From: PALSA-270 sp963770915
GTDB taxonomy: Bacteria; Acidobacteriota; Terriglobia; Terriglobales; Acidobacteriaceae
Length of the DNA stretch: 64,000 nucleotides
Reading direction: 5' to 3'
Assembly: GCA_963770915.1 (NCBI GenBank)
Contig: CAVYRG010000001.1
Coordinates: 3,410,001-3,474,000 of the forward strand
The position numbers were made by a program, and so were the translations under genes. Of the stretch, positions 33,393 through 42,446 are shown in pieces (within the stretch, counting starts at the first letter, position 1; every line of letters starts with the position of its first letter). A model generated the notes under the pieces. That model did not search any database. It was not told the origin of the DNA and saw only the letters and a list, made by a program, of their open reading frames with translations.

Positions 33393-35930
33393 ATGGATTC
33401 CATGATCAAGGAGCAACTTCCAGCCCGAACCGGAATTCTTCGGCGAGGCAACGCTCGGAGAAGTCATTCCACCGTTAGCTTCCTTGCTTTCTTGGCCTTT
33501 TCCGTGGGCCTCCTATTCTCCCCTGTCTGTCATGGCCAGGCTGCGACCGGCGAAACCACGGGGGTAAGCTCTGGCGATTACAACATCCAGCAATCCATAG
33601 AGGCGGGGTATCGCAGCACCTGGATCAACGGCAACCAGGATACCTACGATACGTTTGTCAACCTGGGATCCGGTTTGCGCCTGTTCGATTACACGCTAAA
33701 TATGCGATCCCTGGACCACAATGGACTTTTCTTCGACAATCTCGATTTCACCAACTTTGGCTATGGGGGAGACCCAAACGACGTTACCAGGTTGCACATT
33801 GACAAGAACAAATGGTACGACTTTGGTTTGCTATTCCGCCGCGACAAAAATTTCTGGGACTACAATCTGCTGGCAAATCCGATGAATCCCTCGTCCTCGA
33901 CTCCGTCGATAGCCATCGGGACTTCTCCACACTCCCTAGATCTGGTTCGGCGCATGCAAGATTACAACCTGACGTTGTTCCCCCAGTCGCGGGTGCGTTT
34001 TCGTCTGGGCTATTCGCATGATCGGGACGAAGGACCTGGCCTTTTCACCACCGACGGTGGAACTATCTCCGCGTTCAATGAGAACTACAGCTACACGACC
34101 AATGCCTACCATATGGGCGTTGACTTCCGGCTGTTGCCCAAAACCACCATTTCTTTTGATCAATTCTTGAGCTACTTCAAACAAGCTAATGTCGTTACAG
34201 ACAATCCGGCGAGTTCCGGCCTCCAACTCGCAAACGGTACGCCGGTGGACGGTGGAATCATCTGGAGCACCAACGGGCCGGTAGAGATTCTGCCCTGCGC
34301 CGCCCCGATCGTGACTGCGCCCAACATATTCAATCCGAACTGCAACGGCTATCTGTCCTACAGCCAGGTAGGACGGCCGCGAGACTTTATGCCGACTGAG
34401 CACTTGCAGTTTCAATCGAACTATTTCAAGAAGTTCGAGACTTCGGGCTCGTTCGGCTACAGTAGTTCCGATAATGTGGTCCCGGACTTCGACGAAACCG
34501 TCAATGATTACGTTACGCGCAACGGCACCAGGGGCGGCACCACGGGCGGACCAGCTACTGCCAAGCGCGTTTCGGTGACCGCTGATTGGTCAGGAGTTTA
34601 TTCCATCACCGACAAATTCCGGCTCATTGACTCTTTCCGCTACGATAACTGGCGCATTCCCGGATTTTGGGATTTCGCCGAGAGCAACGTGTTTGGCCAG
34701 TTGCAACCGGGGCTGGTCGGTTTAGCGCAGCCCCAGGCACTGTTCGACGCGGCAACTTTTCTCTCGGCCTGCCCTGCGCCCTATACGGCCGCTACTTGTC
34801 CCAGTCACACGACCGGTTCGCCGGCGGATGTGAGCAACGGCATTACCTCCAGCTTCCTGGGGCAGAACATCCGCTCGAACACCTTCCAGCTACAGTACGA
34901 TTTCACCCCGCATTTGAGCGGCCATCTCGGTTACGCATTCACCAAACGAACCATCGCGGATTTCAGCTCGACCTTCAATTCGGCTGAGATTTATTTCCCA
35001 GGCGGAGCTGGGGCGTCTCCTGGGAATGACTATTTTGCCGCCCGCGGAGACTGCGCCGTGGCGTCCAATTGCAGCGAGACCGTGGACCCCGCGACCGGCC
35101 AGCTGATTTCGTTGACCTTCAGCGGCCCTGCTGCAGGTAACGACACATCTCGCAACATCATCGGGATCAACGAGAATGCGCTTCTGGCAGGCTTCGCTGC
35201 GCAGCCCATGGACAGACTGCGAATCACCGGAGATTTTGCCTTCGGTTACAACAATTACGCATTTACCCGGATCAGCCCAAGACATGTGCAAAGTTACAAA
35301 GTCCATGTGAGCTACAAGCCGCGCACTTGGATAAACCTCGATGGCATGGCCGATATTCACGAAAACCGCGATAACGTATCCACCGTGAACGACCTTGAGC
35401 ATGGCCGTAGCTATGGCTTCGTTACCGTTCTCATGCCGAGCCCGAAATTGTTTTTTAATCTTGGCTATACCTATACAAATATTTACAGCCAGGCGCAGAT
35501 TTGTTACTACGACAACGCGTTCGGTCCTCCACCCTCGACTACCTGCCCGGCGATCCTGGGCTACTCGCCACCGGCAGTTCCGGCCCTTGGAACCTATTCC
35601 AGCAAACAGCATTTCGTCTATGGCAACATCATGTGGAAGCCGGTTAAGCGGGTCACGACCAGCCTCGGCTATGCCGGAACGTTTGTCGGTGGCAGCACGG
35701 TTGCGATTGACCCTCTTCAGGTCCCGGGGACTCTCGCGTTCAATTATCAGACTCCCACTCTGTCGGTTGTTCTCGACCTGTACAAGGGGCTCAGCTACCG
35801 CGCAACTTGGAACTACTACGGGTACAACGGCAAAGGACAGCCCTCGAACACCGTACCGGGGCTCGCGCCGATTCCCGTCCAGGACTTCAACGGAAGCACG
35901 GCTACATTTGCGTTCCGCTATGCTTTCTGA
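33393..35930 (+). CDS. MtrB/PioB-like outer-membrane beta-barrel
   Basis: 845 residues with a signal segment (FLAFLAFSVGLLFSPVCHGQA). The rest alternates aromatic and polar residues in long beta strands and ends FAFRYAF, the C-terminal Phe pattern of outer-membrane proteins. Size and pairing with a decahaem cytochrome match MtrB/PioB barrels that sheath MtrA. I see no CxxC pair just after the signal, a feature of some MtrB proteins. Together with the upstream cytochrome it could form a trans-outer-membrane electron conduit. No obvious extracellular MtrC-type cytochrome gene follows. Confidence 0.8.
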   Translation: MDSMIKEQLPARTGILRRGNARRSHSTVSFLAFLAFSVGLLFSPVCHGQAATGETTGVSSGDYNIQQSIEAGYRSTWINGNQDTYDTFVNLGSGLRLFDYTLNMRSLDHNGLFFDNLDFTNFGYGGDPNDVTRLHIDKNKWYDFGLLFRRDKNFWDYNLLANPMNPSSSTPSIAIGTSPHSLDLVRRMQDYNLTLFPQSRVRFRLGYSHDRDEGPGLFTTDGGTISAFNENYSYTTNAYHMGVDFRLLPKTTISFDQFLSYFKQANVVTDNPASSGLQLANGTPVDGGIIWSTNGPVEILPCAAPIVTAPNIFNPNCNGYLSYSQVGRPRDFMPTEHLQFQSNYFKKFETSGSFGYSSSDNVVPDFDETVNDYVTRNGTRGGTTGGPATAKRVSVTADWSGVYSITDKFRLIDSFRYDNWRIPGFWDFAESNVFGQLQPGLVGLAQPQALFDAATFLSACPAPYTAATCPSHTTGSPADVSNGITSSFLGQNIRSNTFQLQYDFTPHLSGHLGYAFTKRTIADFSSTFNSAEIYFPGGAGASPGNDYFAARGDCAVASNCSETVDPATGQLISLTFSGPAAGNDTSRNIIGINENALLAGFAAQPMDRLRITGDFAFGYNNYAFTRISPRHVQSYKVHVSYKPRTWINLDGMADIHENRDNVSTVNDLEHGRSYGFVTVLMPSPKLFFNLGYTYTNIYSQAQICYYDNAFGPPPSTTCPAILGYSPPAVPALGTYSSKQHFVYGNIMWKPVKRVTTSLGYAGTFVGGSTVAIDPLQVPGTLAFNYQTPTLSVVLDLYKGLSYRATWNYYGYNGKGQPSNTVPGLAPIPVQDFNGSTATFAFRYAF

Positions 35931-36016
35931 ATTTTGGGCAAGTTGGAGCGGTTGGCAGAAGACAAGCTGGACCGCAAGAACTCTCACAAAGGGAGAATTC
36001 CGTGATGGAGGCACCA

Positions 36017-36340
36017 ATGTGTCGAAACCTAGCAGCAAGACTTATTCTCATGGGGGCGCTGCTGATGGGGCCCGGATTAGCCAGCGCACAGACGACAGCC
36101 GGCACCTACAAGGCGAAGTGCGCCATGTGCCACGGAGCCGACGGAAAAGGCAATACGGGGGCGGGTAAAGCTATGGGCGTCCACGATTTTTCTTCAGAAG
36201 CGGTGCAGAAAATGTCTGAAGGGGAGCTCGCCGCAATCATCTCGAAGGGCAAGAACAAAATGCCCGCCTACGCCACGAAGTTGAAGGAACCCGAAATCAA
36301 GGATCTTGCAGGGTATGTTCACGAGCTCGGAAAGAAGTAA
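36017..36340 (+). CDS. Small class I cytochrome c
   Basis: 107 residues from the ATG at 36017 (GGAGG five bases upstream; an ATG at 36005 is possible). A signal peptide ends ASAQTTA. One haem motif, CAMCHGADGKG, lies near residue 36 and a likely axial Met in KNKMPAY near residue 82. This is a soluble periplasmic electron carrier. Its place behind the decahaem cytochrome and barrel suggests it shuttles electrons to or from them. Confidence 0.9.
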   Translation: MCRNLAARLILMGALLMGPGLASAQTTAGTYKAKCAMCHGADGKGNTGAGKAMGVHDFSSEAVQKMSEGELAAIISKGKNKMPAYATKLKEPEIKDLAGYVHELGKK

Positions 36341-36376
36341 TATAAGAGGTTTGGTGTATGGCGGTGATGAGGTAAC

Positions 36377-36928
36377 ATGAGAGAAATTACGCCGGAAATG
36401 GTCCGCCACGCTTCAGGGTGGTCTATTGTTTGGGCCGTCCTCTTGATCATCTTCGGTACCCTGGCAATCGGTTCTCCGATGCTTGCGGCACTCGCCGTCA
36501 ACATCTTCATTGCGTGGCTCATTATTTTGGCGGGTGTCGTCCATTTTTTCCTTGCCTTTCACGCTCACCGGGCGGGCGGTCTCATCTGGAAGCTACTAGT
36601 CGGAGCCGCGTATCTTGGGTTTGGGGTTTACCTGATCCTGCACCCGGTTCTCGGTGTGATTTCCCTGACGCTGGTGCTGGCGGCGCTGTTCCTACTCGAA
36701 GGCATCTTCGATTTTGTCCTGTTCTTCAAAATGCGTCCGATGCCGGGGGCGGGATGGGTACTGTTCGACGGCATCATAACGCTCTTGTTGGGGCTGCTGA
36801 TCGGCATTCGATGGCCGTCCAGTTCCGCATGGGCCATCGGCATCGTGGTTGGAGCCAGCATGATCGTGAGCGGCGTCACTCGGATCATGCTCTCTTTGGC
36901 AGTGCGTAAGGTGGTCGCCGGCGCATGA
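36377..36928 (+). CDS. HdeD-like (DUF308) membrane protein
   Basis: 183 residues with six hydrophobic segments in pairs, including WSIVWAVLLIIFGTLAIGSP and the repeated small-residue pattern of the HdeD/DUF308 family. HdeD-like proteins are linked to acid and other stress, with no known mechanism. It lies 36 bases after the cytochrome c gene, so it is likely the last gene of this operon. Confidence 0.85.
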   Translation: MREITPEMVRHASGWSIVWAVLLIIFGTLAIGSPMLAALAVNIFIAWLIILAGVVHFFLAFHAHRAGGLIWKLLVGAAYLGFGVYLILHPVLGVISLTLVLAALFLLEGIFDFVLFFKMRPMPGAGWVLFDGIITLLLGLLIGIRWPSSSAWAIGIVVGASMIVSGVTRIMLSLAVRKVVAGA

Positions 36929-36962
36929 CGAGATCGGGCGCGACTTCGTGCGACGGGGATGT

Positions 36963-37847
36963 TTATGGCGCCAGGCCCTTGCCCGTCTCGCTCTGCTTAA
37001 GCAGTAATGCCAGACCCTCTTCAAGCGTCAGGCTATCCGGCATGCGTCGGAAATCCGTGGCCTTTCTCATTGAATCGATGTGGATGCTTTTGAATAAAAA
37101 GACTCTACCGGTGAAATGCAGTCCCAATGTCGTCATCGCCCACCGCCCCGTTCCCGTGTCCCGCTGCTCGTAAAGAAAAGTACCCCCGGGGTAAAGGCGG
37201 CCAAGAATTCCCCAGCCGAATTCGACTTCGCGAGCCAACTGGGCCTCTACCCGCACCAGACGATCAACCGTAGAATCCACCAACATCGTTCCTTCCATTC
37301 CCTGGTACACACGCAACTCTCGTGATGATGGCTCAAAGTGCGGATTTGGATGGAATTTCAGCCGGACCATTTCTCCGCAACATGTTTCTCTCTCGATGCC
37401 CGCGTATTCGTAGATGAAAGCGTCTGGTAGCGCACGCATCATCGCGCGCACACGCTCTTCGTCATGGCGCTGCTTTTTCTGAAGCGCCTGCAAGCTCGCG
37501 TGGTCAGTCAGCATGGTACGTAGCCGCGCGTCCACTCTCTGCTGCTGCGCGGAAGAAAGCGGCCGGCCATTGATCAAAATGAGCCGCCCGATCAGCCAAT
37601 TGCGCGTTTCGAGCATGTCCCGTGTTTGGGAGCGACCGGGGGTTTCTTTCGCCAGCCGATACATGTAATGACCAGGGGCGTTGGCTGCCGCCAACTCATT
37701 GGCGACAGTCTTTCGCACCAACTCGTCCGGGGAGAGGGTCTTTCCCCCTCCCTGCGCTGCCGCCACAGACCTTATGAGCAGCAAGAAAACGGGGACTGCT
37801 CTGCTGTACTGCCAAACAGTATTGGATTTTCCGAGCATTCGCCTCAT
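36963..37847 (-). CDS. Exported protein of unknown function
   Basis: 294 residues with a signal segment (AVPVFLLLIRSVAAAQGG). It starts with a helical part rich in Arg and Gln and then a beta-rich half (GEMVRLKFHPNPHF, MLVDSTVDRLVRVEAQL, TGRVFLFKSIHIDSMRK). The second half recalls LolA/LppX-like lipoprotein-carrier folds, but I cannot confirm this. It is convergent with the HdeD gene and lies 33 bases downstream of the cardiolipin synthase-like gene on the same strand. Function unknown. Confidence 0.7.
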   Translation of the reverse strand: MRRMLGKSNTVWQYSRAVPVFLLLIRSVAAAQGGGKTLSPDELVRKTVANELAAANAPGHYMYRLAKETPGRSQTRDMLETRNWLIGRLILINGRPLSSAQQQRVDARLRTMLTDHASLQALQKKQRHDEERVRAMMRALPDAFIYEYAGIERETCCGEMVRLKFHPNPHFEPSSRELRVYQGMEGTMLVDSTVDRLVRVEAQLAREVEFGWGILGRLYPGGTFLYEQRDTGTGRWAMTTLGLHFTGRVFLFKSIHIDSMRKATDFRRMPDSLTLEEGLALLLKQSETGKGLAP

Positions 37848-37880
37848 CAGTGAACCGCCGTCAATCTGCTCCGCCCGCGT

Positions 37881-39329
37881 CTATTTGCTGCGCCTGCTGC
37901 GCAATCGATAGGCCCTTATGAGCAGAGAAACCGCGAGCCATCCACTCAATACAGCTACTGGAACTCCGAGCGCTCGCGGCCAGAGGATCACCGTCACGGC
38001 CAGGAACAACAATAAGCAGCTAACGGCGAACATTATCTTCGCTTCAGCCGGGCCGAGGGTACGGTGATCGGTAATCGCTGCGCCCACTGCATTGCCGATG
38101 CGCAGCACGCCGGCAGCGGCCCGTCCGGCGCTGCCGGCTCCGGTTTTGCGCCGCGGATCACGTTGCGGTTGCTGAGCAGCCGGACGCACGCTCCGCTTTT
38201 CCAGCAAAACAATTTCGGTGGAACGGGCCAGATCCTCCTGGAACACGCGCTCCATCTCTTGGGAGAAGCGCTCGTCTTCCGCGACAACATCGAGCTCGAA
38301 GTTGCCAATCCAACTTGCCAGGTTGAGGTTGGTCGAGCCCACTCGGGCCCAACGACCGTCAGCCACTGCCGTCTTGGCGTGTACCATCGGACCGTTCCAC
38401 TCGAATATCCTCACACCTGCTTCCAAGAGTCCCCGAAACCCGGCCCGTGACACTGCTCGCATCACGGGAATATCGCTCGCCCTTGGCACCAGAAGTCTGA
38501 CGTCCACGCCGTCCATCGCTGCCGCCTTGAGCGCTTCCACATACGGGGTGGTTCCTACGAAGTAAGCGTCGGTCAGCCATATCGAACGCCGCGCGATCGC
38601 TGCAATCAGTTGGTCCAGCCGATAGACACCGGCGATGTTCGGCATGCTGGCCACAACCCGCAATGCCACGTTACCCGCTTCCGGAACAATCTGGGGAGGC
38701 TCTGCCTCAGGCACTGGCGAGCCCAGGGCGGCCCACATCGAGGCAAACGCCCGATCGATGTCAACCACTGCCGGGCCTTCAATGACGACCCCGGTGTCGC
38801 GCCAAGGTTCAATGCCGCGGCTTGGATCTCCTGCCCAATGGCGTCCAACGCACAAACCGGTCACGAAGCCCACGCGGCTGTCTACAGAGAGCATTTTCCG
38901 ATGATCTCGACTCAACCAGCCTAAAGGGCTGTCGAGCCGGGGTGGGTTGAAACATCGTACTTCGACCCCTGCCTGCCGCAGGTTTTTCCAAAAGCGATGC
39001 GTAGTAGCGCCCAGTGCTCCGAGCCAATCGTAGATCAATCTCACCCGCACCCCCTCGCGGGCTTTAGCTGCTAGGGCATCGGCAAACTGTTGGCCGACGT
39101 CATCGGAGTGAATGATGTAGTTCTCGAAGTGAATCCGCCTCTCCGCAGAATGAATCGCCTCCAGCCACGCCGGATAGTTCTCTCTCGCGTCCTGCAGCAG
39201 GCGCACGCTGTTGCCTTGTACGAGTGGCGCTCCCGCAGCCCGAGAGAAGGCTTGGTCGGCCAGTGCGCGAAGCTGCGCGAGCACTCTGACTTCCTGTTGA
39301 GTTGAAATTGGTTGCTCTGTCGAGCCCAT
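37881..39329 (-). CDS. Phospholipase D / cardiolipin synthase-like protein
   Basis: 482 residues. Two HKD motifs are visible: DHRKMLSVDSRVGFVTG near residue 140 and VHAKTAVADGRWARVGSTNLN near residue 315. The pair defines the phospholipase D superfamily, and the spacing fits cardiolipin synthase. Unlike ClsA, the membrane helices are at the C-terminus (IMFAVSCLLLFLAVTVILWP and VPVAVLSGWLAVSLLI) rather than the N-terminus. It likely joins phosphatidylglycerol or related lipids at the membrane. Confidence 0.88.
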   Translation of the reverse strand: MGSTEQPISTQQEVRVLAQLRALADQAFSRAAGAPLVQGNSVRLLQDARENYPAWLEAIHSAERRIHFENYIIHSDDVGQQFADALAAKAREGVRVRLIYDWLGALGATTHRFWKNLRQAGVEVRCFNPPRLDSPLGWLSRDHRKMLSVDSRVGFVTGLCVGRHWAGDPSRGIEPWRDTGVVIEGPAVVDIDRAFASMWAALGSPVPEAEPPQIVPEAGNVALRVVASMPNIAGVYRLDQLIAAIARRSIWLTDAYFVGTTPYVEALKAAAMDGVDVRLLVPRASDIPVMRAVSRAGFRGLLEAGVRIFEWNGPMVHAKTAVADGRWARVGSTNLNLASWIGNFELDVVAEDERFSQEMERVFQEDLARSTEIVLLEKRSVRPAAQQPQRDPRRKTGAGSAGRAAAGVLRIGNAVGAAITDHRTLGPAEAKIMFAVSCLLLFLAVTVILWPRALGVPVAVLSGWLAVSLLIRAYRLRSRRSK

Positions 39330-39614
39330 TATCGCGAAGTCCGAACCACAGTCCTCGTACGCTTCGGGTTTGTCCCTTGAACCATCTTAGACGAGCCTCA
39401 CTCAATACCCGAATTTCGCCGTGCCTTACGGGCCGATTCTCCAGCGTCCGAAGCACAGGGCCGTCAGATGGCACGCGGGAAGTCCGAATCACCTTGTCTG
39501 GGGTTCTTCGGTCGCACTTCGCTCGGAGTTAACTTTACGGGGACGATTCTCACTGGAAATATCAAAAATGCCATGTCAGAATAAAGGAAAATAATTGCGC
39601 TCCAGGACCTTCCC

Positions 39615-40307
39615 ATGCCATCAATTCGCAGGTTACCGACACGAAAGGCGCTCGCTAGAAAGCAGACCAAGCTTTTTGATGCAAAAGCCTTTTTGGCGAA
39701 TGCTGGTGCGGGGCGCACTGTTCGTCGCTATCGCCCGAAACAAGCCATCTTTTCGCAAGGAGACCGGGCGGAGGCTGTGTTCTACATTCAGGAGGGCAAG
39801 GTGAGGCTCAGCGTGCTCTCTAAACAAGGCAAGGAAGCCACCATTGCGTTGCTCGGCCCCGGCGATTTCCTGGGCGAGGGATGCATCGCCTCGGATCAAC
39901 CCCTGAGCCTGGCAACCGCGACCGCAGTTACGGACTGCTCCATCCTGAGGATCGACAAGCAACGAATGCTGCGCACGCTTCACGAGGAGCATGGGTTCTC
40001 CGACATGTTTGTGGGGTATGTGGTCGAACGTCACAATCGCACGCAAGCGGACTTGGTTGATCAACTGTTTAACTCGAGCGAGAAGCGGCTGGCGCGAGCG
40101 CTTTTAATGCTCTCCCGCGTCGGAAAAGAGAACAAATCAGAGACTGTGATCCCACAGGTGAGTCAGGAAACTTTGGCGGAAATGGTTGGTACCACTCGCC
40201 AGCGCGTGAATTTCTTCATGAACAAATTCAGAAAGCTTGGCTTCATCGCCTACAACGGCGGGCTGGAGGTAAACAGCGCGCTTCTTACCGTGGTTTTGCA
40301 CGAATAG
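39615..40307 (+). CDS. Crp/Fnr-family transcription factor
   Basis: 230 residues. An N-terminal cyclic-nucleotide-binding-like domain (RYRPKQAIFSQGDRAEAVFYIQEGKVRL, LLGPGDFLGEGCIA) is followed by a helix-turn-helix (SQETLAEMVGTTRQRVNFFMNKFRKLGFI). It lacks the N-terminal Cys cluster of FNR, so it is not an FeS oxygen sensor. The Arg-Ser pair of cAMP-binding Crp is also not evident, so the ligand is unknown. It starts the regulator-rich segment and is divergent from the lipid gene. Confidence 0.9.
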   Translation: MPSIRRLPTRKALARKQTKLFDAKAFLANAGAGRTVRRYRPKQAIFSQGDRAEAVFYIQEGKVRLSVLSKQGKEATIALLGPGDFLGEGCIASDQPLSLATATAVTDCSILRIDKQRMLRTLHEEHGFSDMFVGYVVERHNRTQADLVDQLFNSSEKRLARALLMLSRVGKENKSETVIPQVSQETLAEMVGTTRQRVNFFMNKFRKLGFIAYNGGLEVNSALLTVVLHE

Positions 40308-40542
40308 GTCAAGGCCAAATCTAGGCTGCGTCACTGCTCCCCATCTCAAGGCGACGACTCCCATTCGGGATTTGCCAGAGTGTCCCATTTAGGACATACA
40401 GGCGTTCTTTGGCTGCTTAGATTGGTGCTGTCGAAGTGTATTTCAACTCGTGCGAGGTCTTCAGCGTGAGGTTGGGCCCTAGGCCTGATGGCCCTCGGGC
40501 GACGGCACCTCAAGCCCAAGTGTAGTGTCGTGGAGATGCGTC

Positions 40543-40974
40543 ATGGACTCCTCCAATGTCTTGTATATCGACGACCGTCCACAGGCCTTGGAGATCCGCA
40601 AGGCGACTCTGAAATCTCATGGCTATTGCGTCAAAACCGCGTCGAGCGGTCAAGCCGCGCTGAAGATGTTAGAGGAGGAGACGCCCGTCTCCGCGGTTCT
40701 CCTGGAGTACAAGCGGGAAGGCATGGACGCGGAGGCCGTGGCCTGCCATATCAAGCAACGGTTTCCCAACCTGCCGATCATTCTGCTTTCGGCGTTTTCC
40801 GACATGCCGGAGCGGATCCTGTGGTTGGTAGATGAATACATAATGAAGAGCGAACTGCCGGAGGGGTTGGTACGGGTAATCGAACGAGTGACGGGCCTGG
40901 CCGAAACCGAACCAGCGTACAAGCTTGCGCGCACGGGTGACGAACGGTGCCAGAAAACCGGGGCAGCGGCGTAA
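40543..40974 (+). CDS. Receiver-only protein with Glu at the phospho-site
   Basis: 143 residues from the ATG at 40543. It is a CheY-like receiver: LYIDDRP acidic pair, AVLLEYKREGMD, ILLSAF with the Ser switch, and MKSEL with the conserved Lys. At the phospho-acceptor position the usual Asp (LLDLN in the neighbouring regulators) is Glu (LLEYK). Glu often mimics phospho-Asp, so it may be locked active or act as a decoy. No DNA-binding domain follows. It precedes the KdpD-like kinase gene by 26 bases and may interact with it. Confidence 0.8.
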   Translation: MDSSNVLYIDDRPQALEIRKATLKSHGYCVKTASSGQAALKMLEEETPVSAVLLEYKREGMDAEAVACHIKQRFPNLPIILLSAFSDMPERILWLVDEYIMKSELPEGLVRVIERVTGLAETEPAYKLARTGDERCQKTGAAA

Positions 40975-41000
40975 GGATTTCGAGTGACGGGAATCCAAGA

Positions 41001-42446
41001 ATGAAATACCACGGCAGCAAATCGCTTCTTGCTCTGCGGCTAGCTGCTTCCCTTGGCGCCATCGCAGTGGTCACAGCCGTGTGCGTCTCCATCCGGCCGG
41101 TCCACTCCGCGACCACAGTCCTAGTCTTGCTCGTCACCATCCTTATCATAGCCATTCAATGGGGTTTGGTTGAAGCCGCCGCAGCGACCGGCCTGGGAGC
41201 CCTGGCCCTTGACTATTTCTTCCTTCCGCCAGACGGATGGGGCATCAAATCGCCTGAACACTGGCTCGTGTTCTTCACTTTTCTGGCCGTTGGACTGGTG
41301 ACAAGCTATCTGGCAGCGCGAGCCAGGCGTCAGGCGCTTGAGGCGGAAGCACGCAGCCGCCAACTGGAGCAACTCTATACATTCGTGCGGGACTTGCCGA
41401 CAGATACCGGCGCTGACTCGATGATTGCTCAGTTTCTGGACTGCCTGGTGCGGTCATTTGAAGGTACCGCCGCGGCCTTCTACGACCGCGGCACGGGTAA
41501 GGCAATCTGCTCCGGATCGGAACATAGCCCCATCCCTTTGCTCCAATTTCAGGCTACTCTCGACTACAAAGATCCATCAGCTGACAAGCGAACTGGCACT
41601 TTTATTATTCCCATCCGCTTGGATGGAAACGTAGTTGGGAGCCTAGGTACTCGTGGCGGTTGCATCTCGCTGGACACCTTCCGGGCCATCGCCGACCGCC
41701 TGGAGACAACCCTGGAAAAATCCCGCGCCTTCAAAAGGGAAAGCGAGGCCGAGGCGGCACGGAGAGGCCAGGAAATCAAGTCGGCCGTGCTCGATTCCCT
41801 GATCCACGAGGTCAAGACGCCTGTGAGCGTGATCAAGACTGCTGCAACGTCTTTGCTGTCCACGGATTCCGAGGGCAGCAACAGGCGTGAGCTTCTGCGC
41901 ATTATCAATGAAGAGGCAGATCATTTGGACATTTCGATCAGCGAGGTTTTCTGGGCGGCGCACGTACACGCTGGCATTCTGGAGCCGGAGAGAGTTTCGC
42001 ACGACGTTCGGCAGATCATTACTTCGACGGTTGAGACTCTCCGGCCTCGTCTTCTGGCTACGCCCTTAAAGATTGATATCCCGGATTCACTTCCCCAAGC
42101 GGACTTCGATTCCTACATGATCAAAGGCGTGCTCAAAGAATTGTTGAATAACGTATTGAAATATTGTCCGCCTGGTTCGCCTCTGGCCATTTCCGCCCGA
42201 GTGGTGGACAAGGAAATCGTGATCTCTTTGAAGGACTCGGGGCCTGGCATCCCACTGGACGCGCAATCCCACCTTTTCAAGAAACGCTCTCGCGGTAAAG
42301 CCGCGGCTCTGGGTACAGGTCTTGGACTGCCAATCGCGAAGACGATCGTTGAAGCCAACGGAGGGCGCATTGGTCTTACGAGTCAGCCCGGTGCCGGCGC
42401 AGAATTCTATTTCTCGTTGCCCGTCTCTCAAAAGGTTGCAGCATGA
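41001..42446 (+). CDS. KdpD-like sensor histidine kinase lacking the N-terminal sensor
   Basis: 481 residues from the ATG at 41001. It begins near the DUF4118 membrane helices of KdpD (LLALRLAASLGAIAVV, TTVLVLLVTILIIAIQ, a helix near residue 90). A GAF-like linker, the H-box LIHEVKTPVSVIK, the N-box ELLNNVLKY, DSGPGIP and GTGLGLPIAK follow. The long N-terminal KdpD/Usp region of E. coli KdpD is missing. No kdpFABC genes are in the window, so it likely senses something other than K+ supply. Its stop overlaps the response-regulator start (ATGA). Confidence 0.9.
   Translation: MKYHGSKSLLALRLAASLGAIAVVTAVCVSIRPVHSATTVLVLLVTILIIAIQWGLVEAAAATGLGALALDYFFLPPDGWGIKSPEHWLVFFTFLAVGLVTSYLAARARRQALEAEARSRQLEQLYTFVRDLPTDTGADSMIAQFLDCLVRSFEGTAAAFYDRGTGKAICSGSEHSPIPLLQFQATLDYKDPSADKRTGTFIIPIRLDGNVVGSLGTRGGCISLDTFRAIADRLETTLEKSRAFKRESEAEAARRGQEIKSAVLDSLIHEVKTPVSVIKTAATSLLSTDSEGSNRRELLRIINEEADHLDISISEVFWAAHVHAGILEPERVSHDVRQIITSTVETLRPRLLATPLKIDIPDSLPQADFDSYMIKGVLKELLNNVLKYCPPGSPLAISARVVDKEIVISLKDSGPGIPLDAQSHLFKKRSRGKAAALGTGLGLPIAKTIVEANGGRIGLTSQPGAGAEFYFSLPVSQKVAA

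Noticed and set aside
34890..36038. Long minus-strand frame opposite the MtrB-like gene
   Set aside because: Antisense to a clear outer-membrane protein frame; no domain of its own.
39540..39600. Sixth regulon box on the minus strand (CCTTTATTCTGACA) before the lipid gene
   Set aside because: Only half of the core fits, and no -10 lies at the fixed spacing; it is also too far from the gene start.
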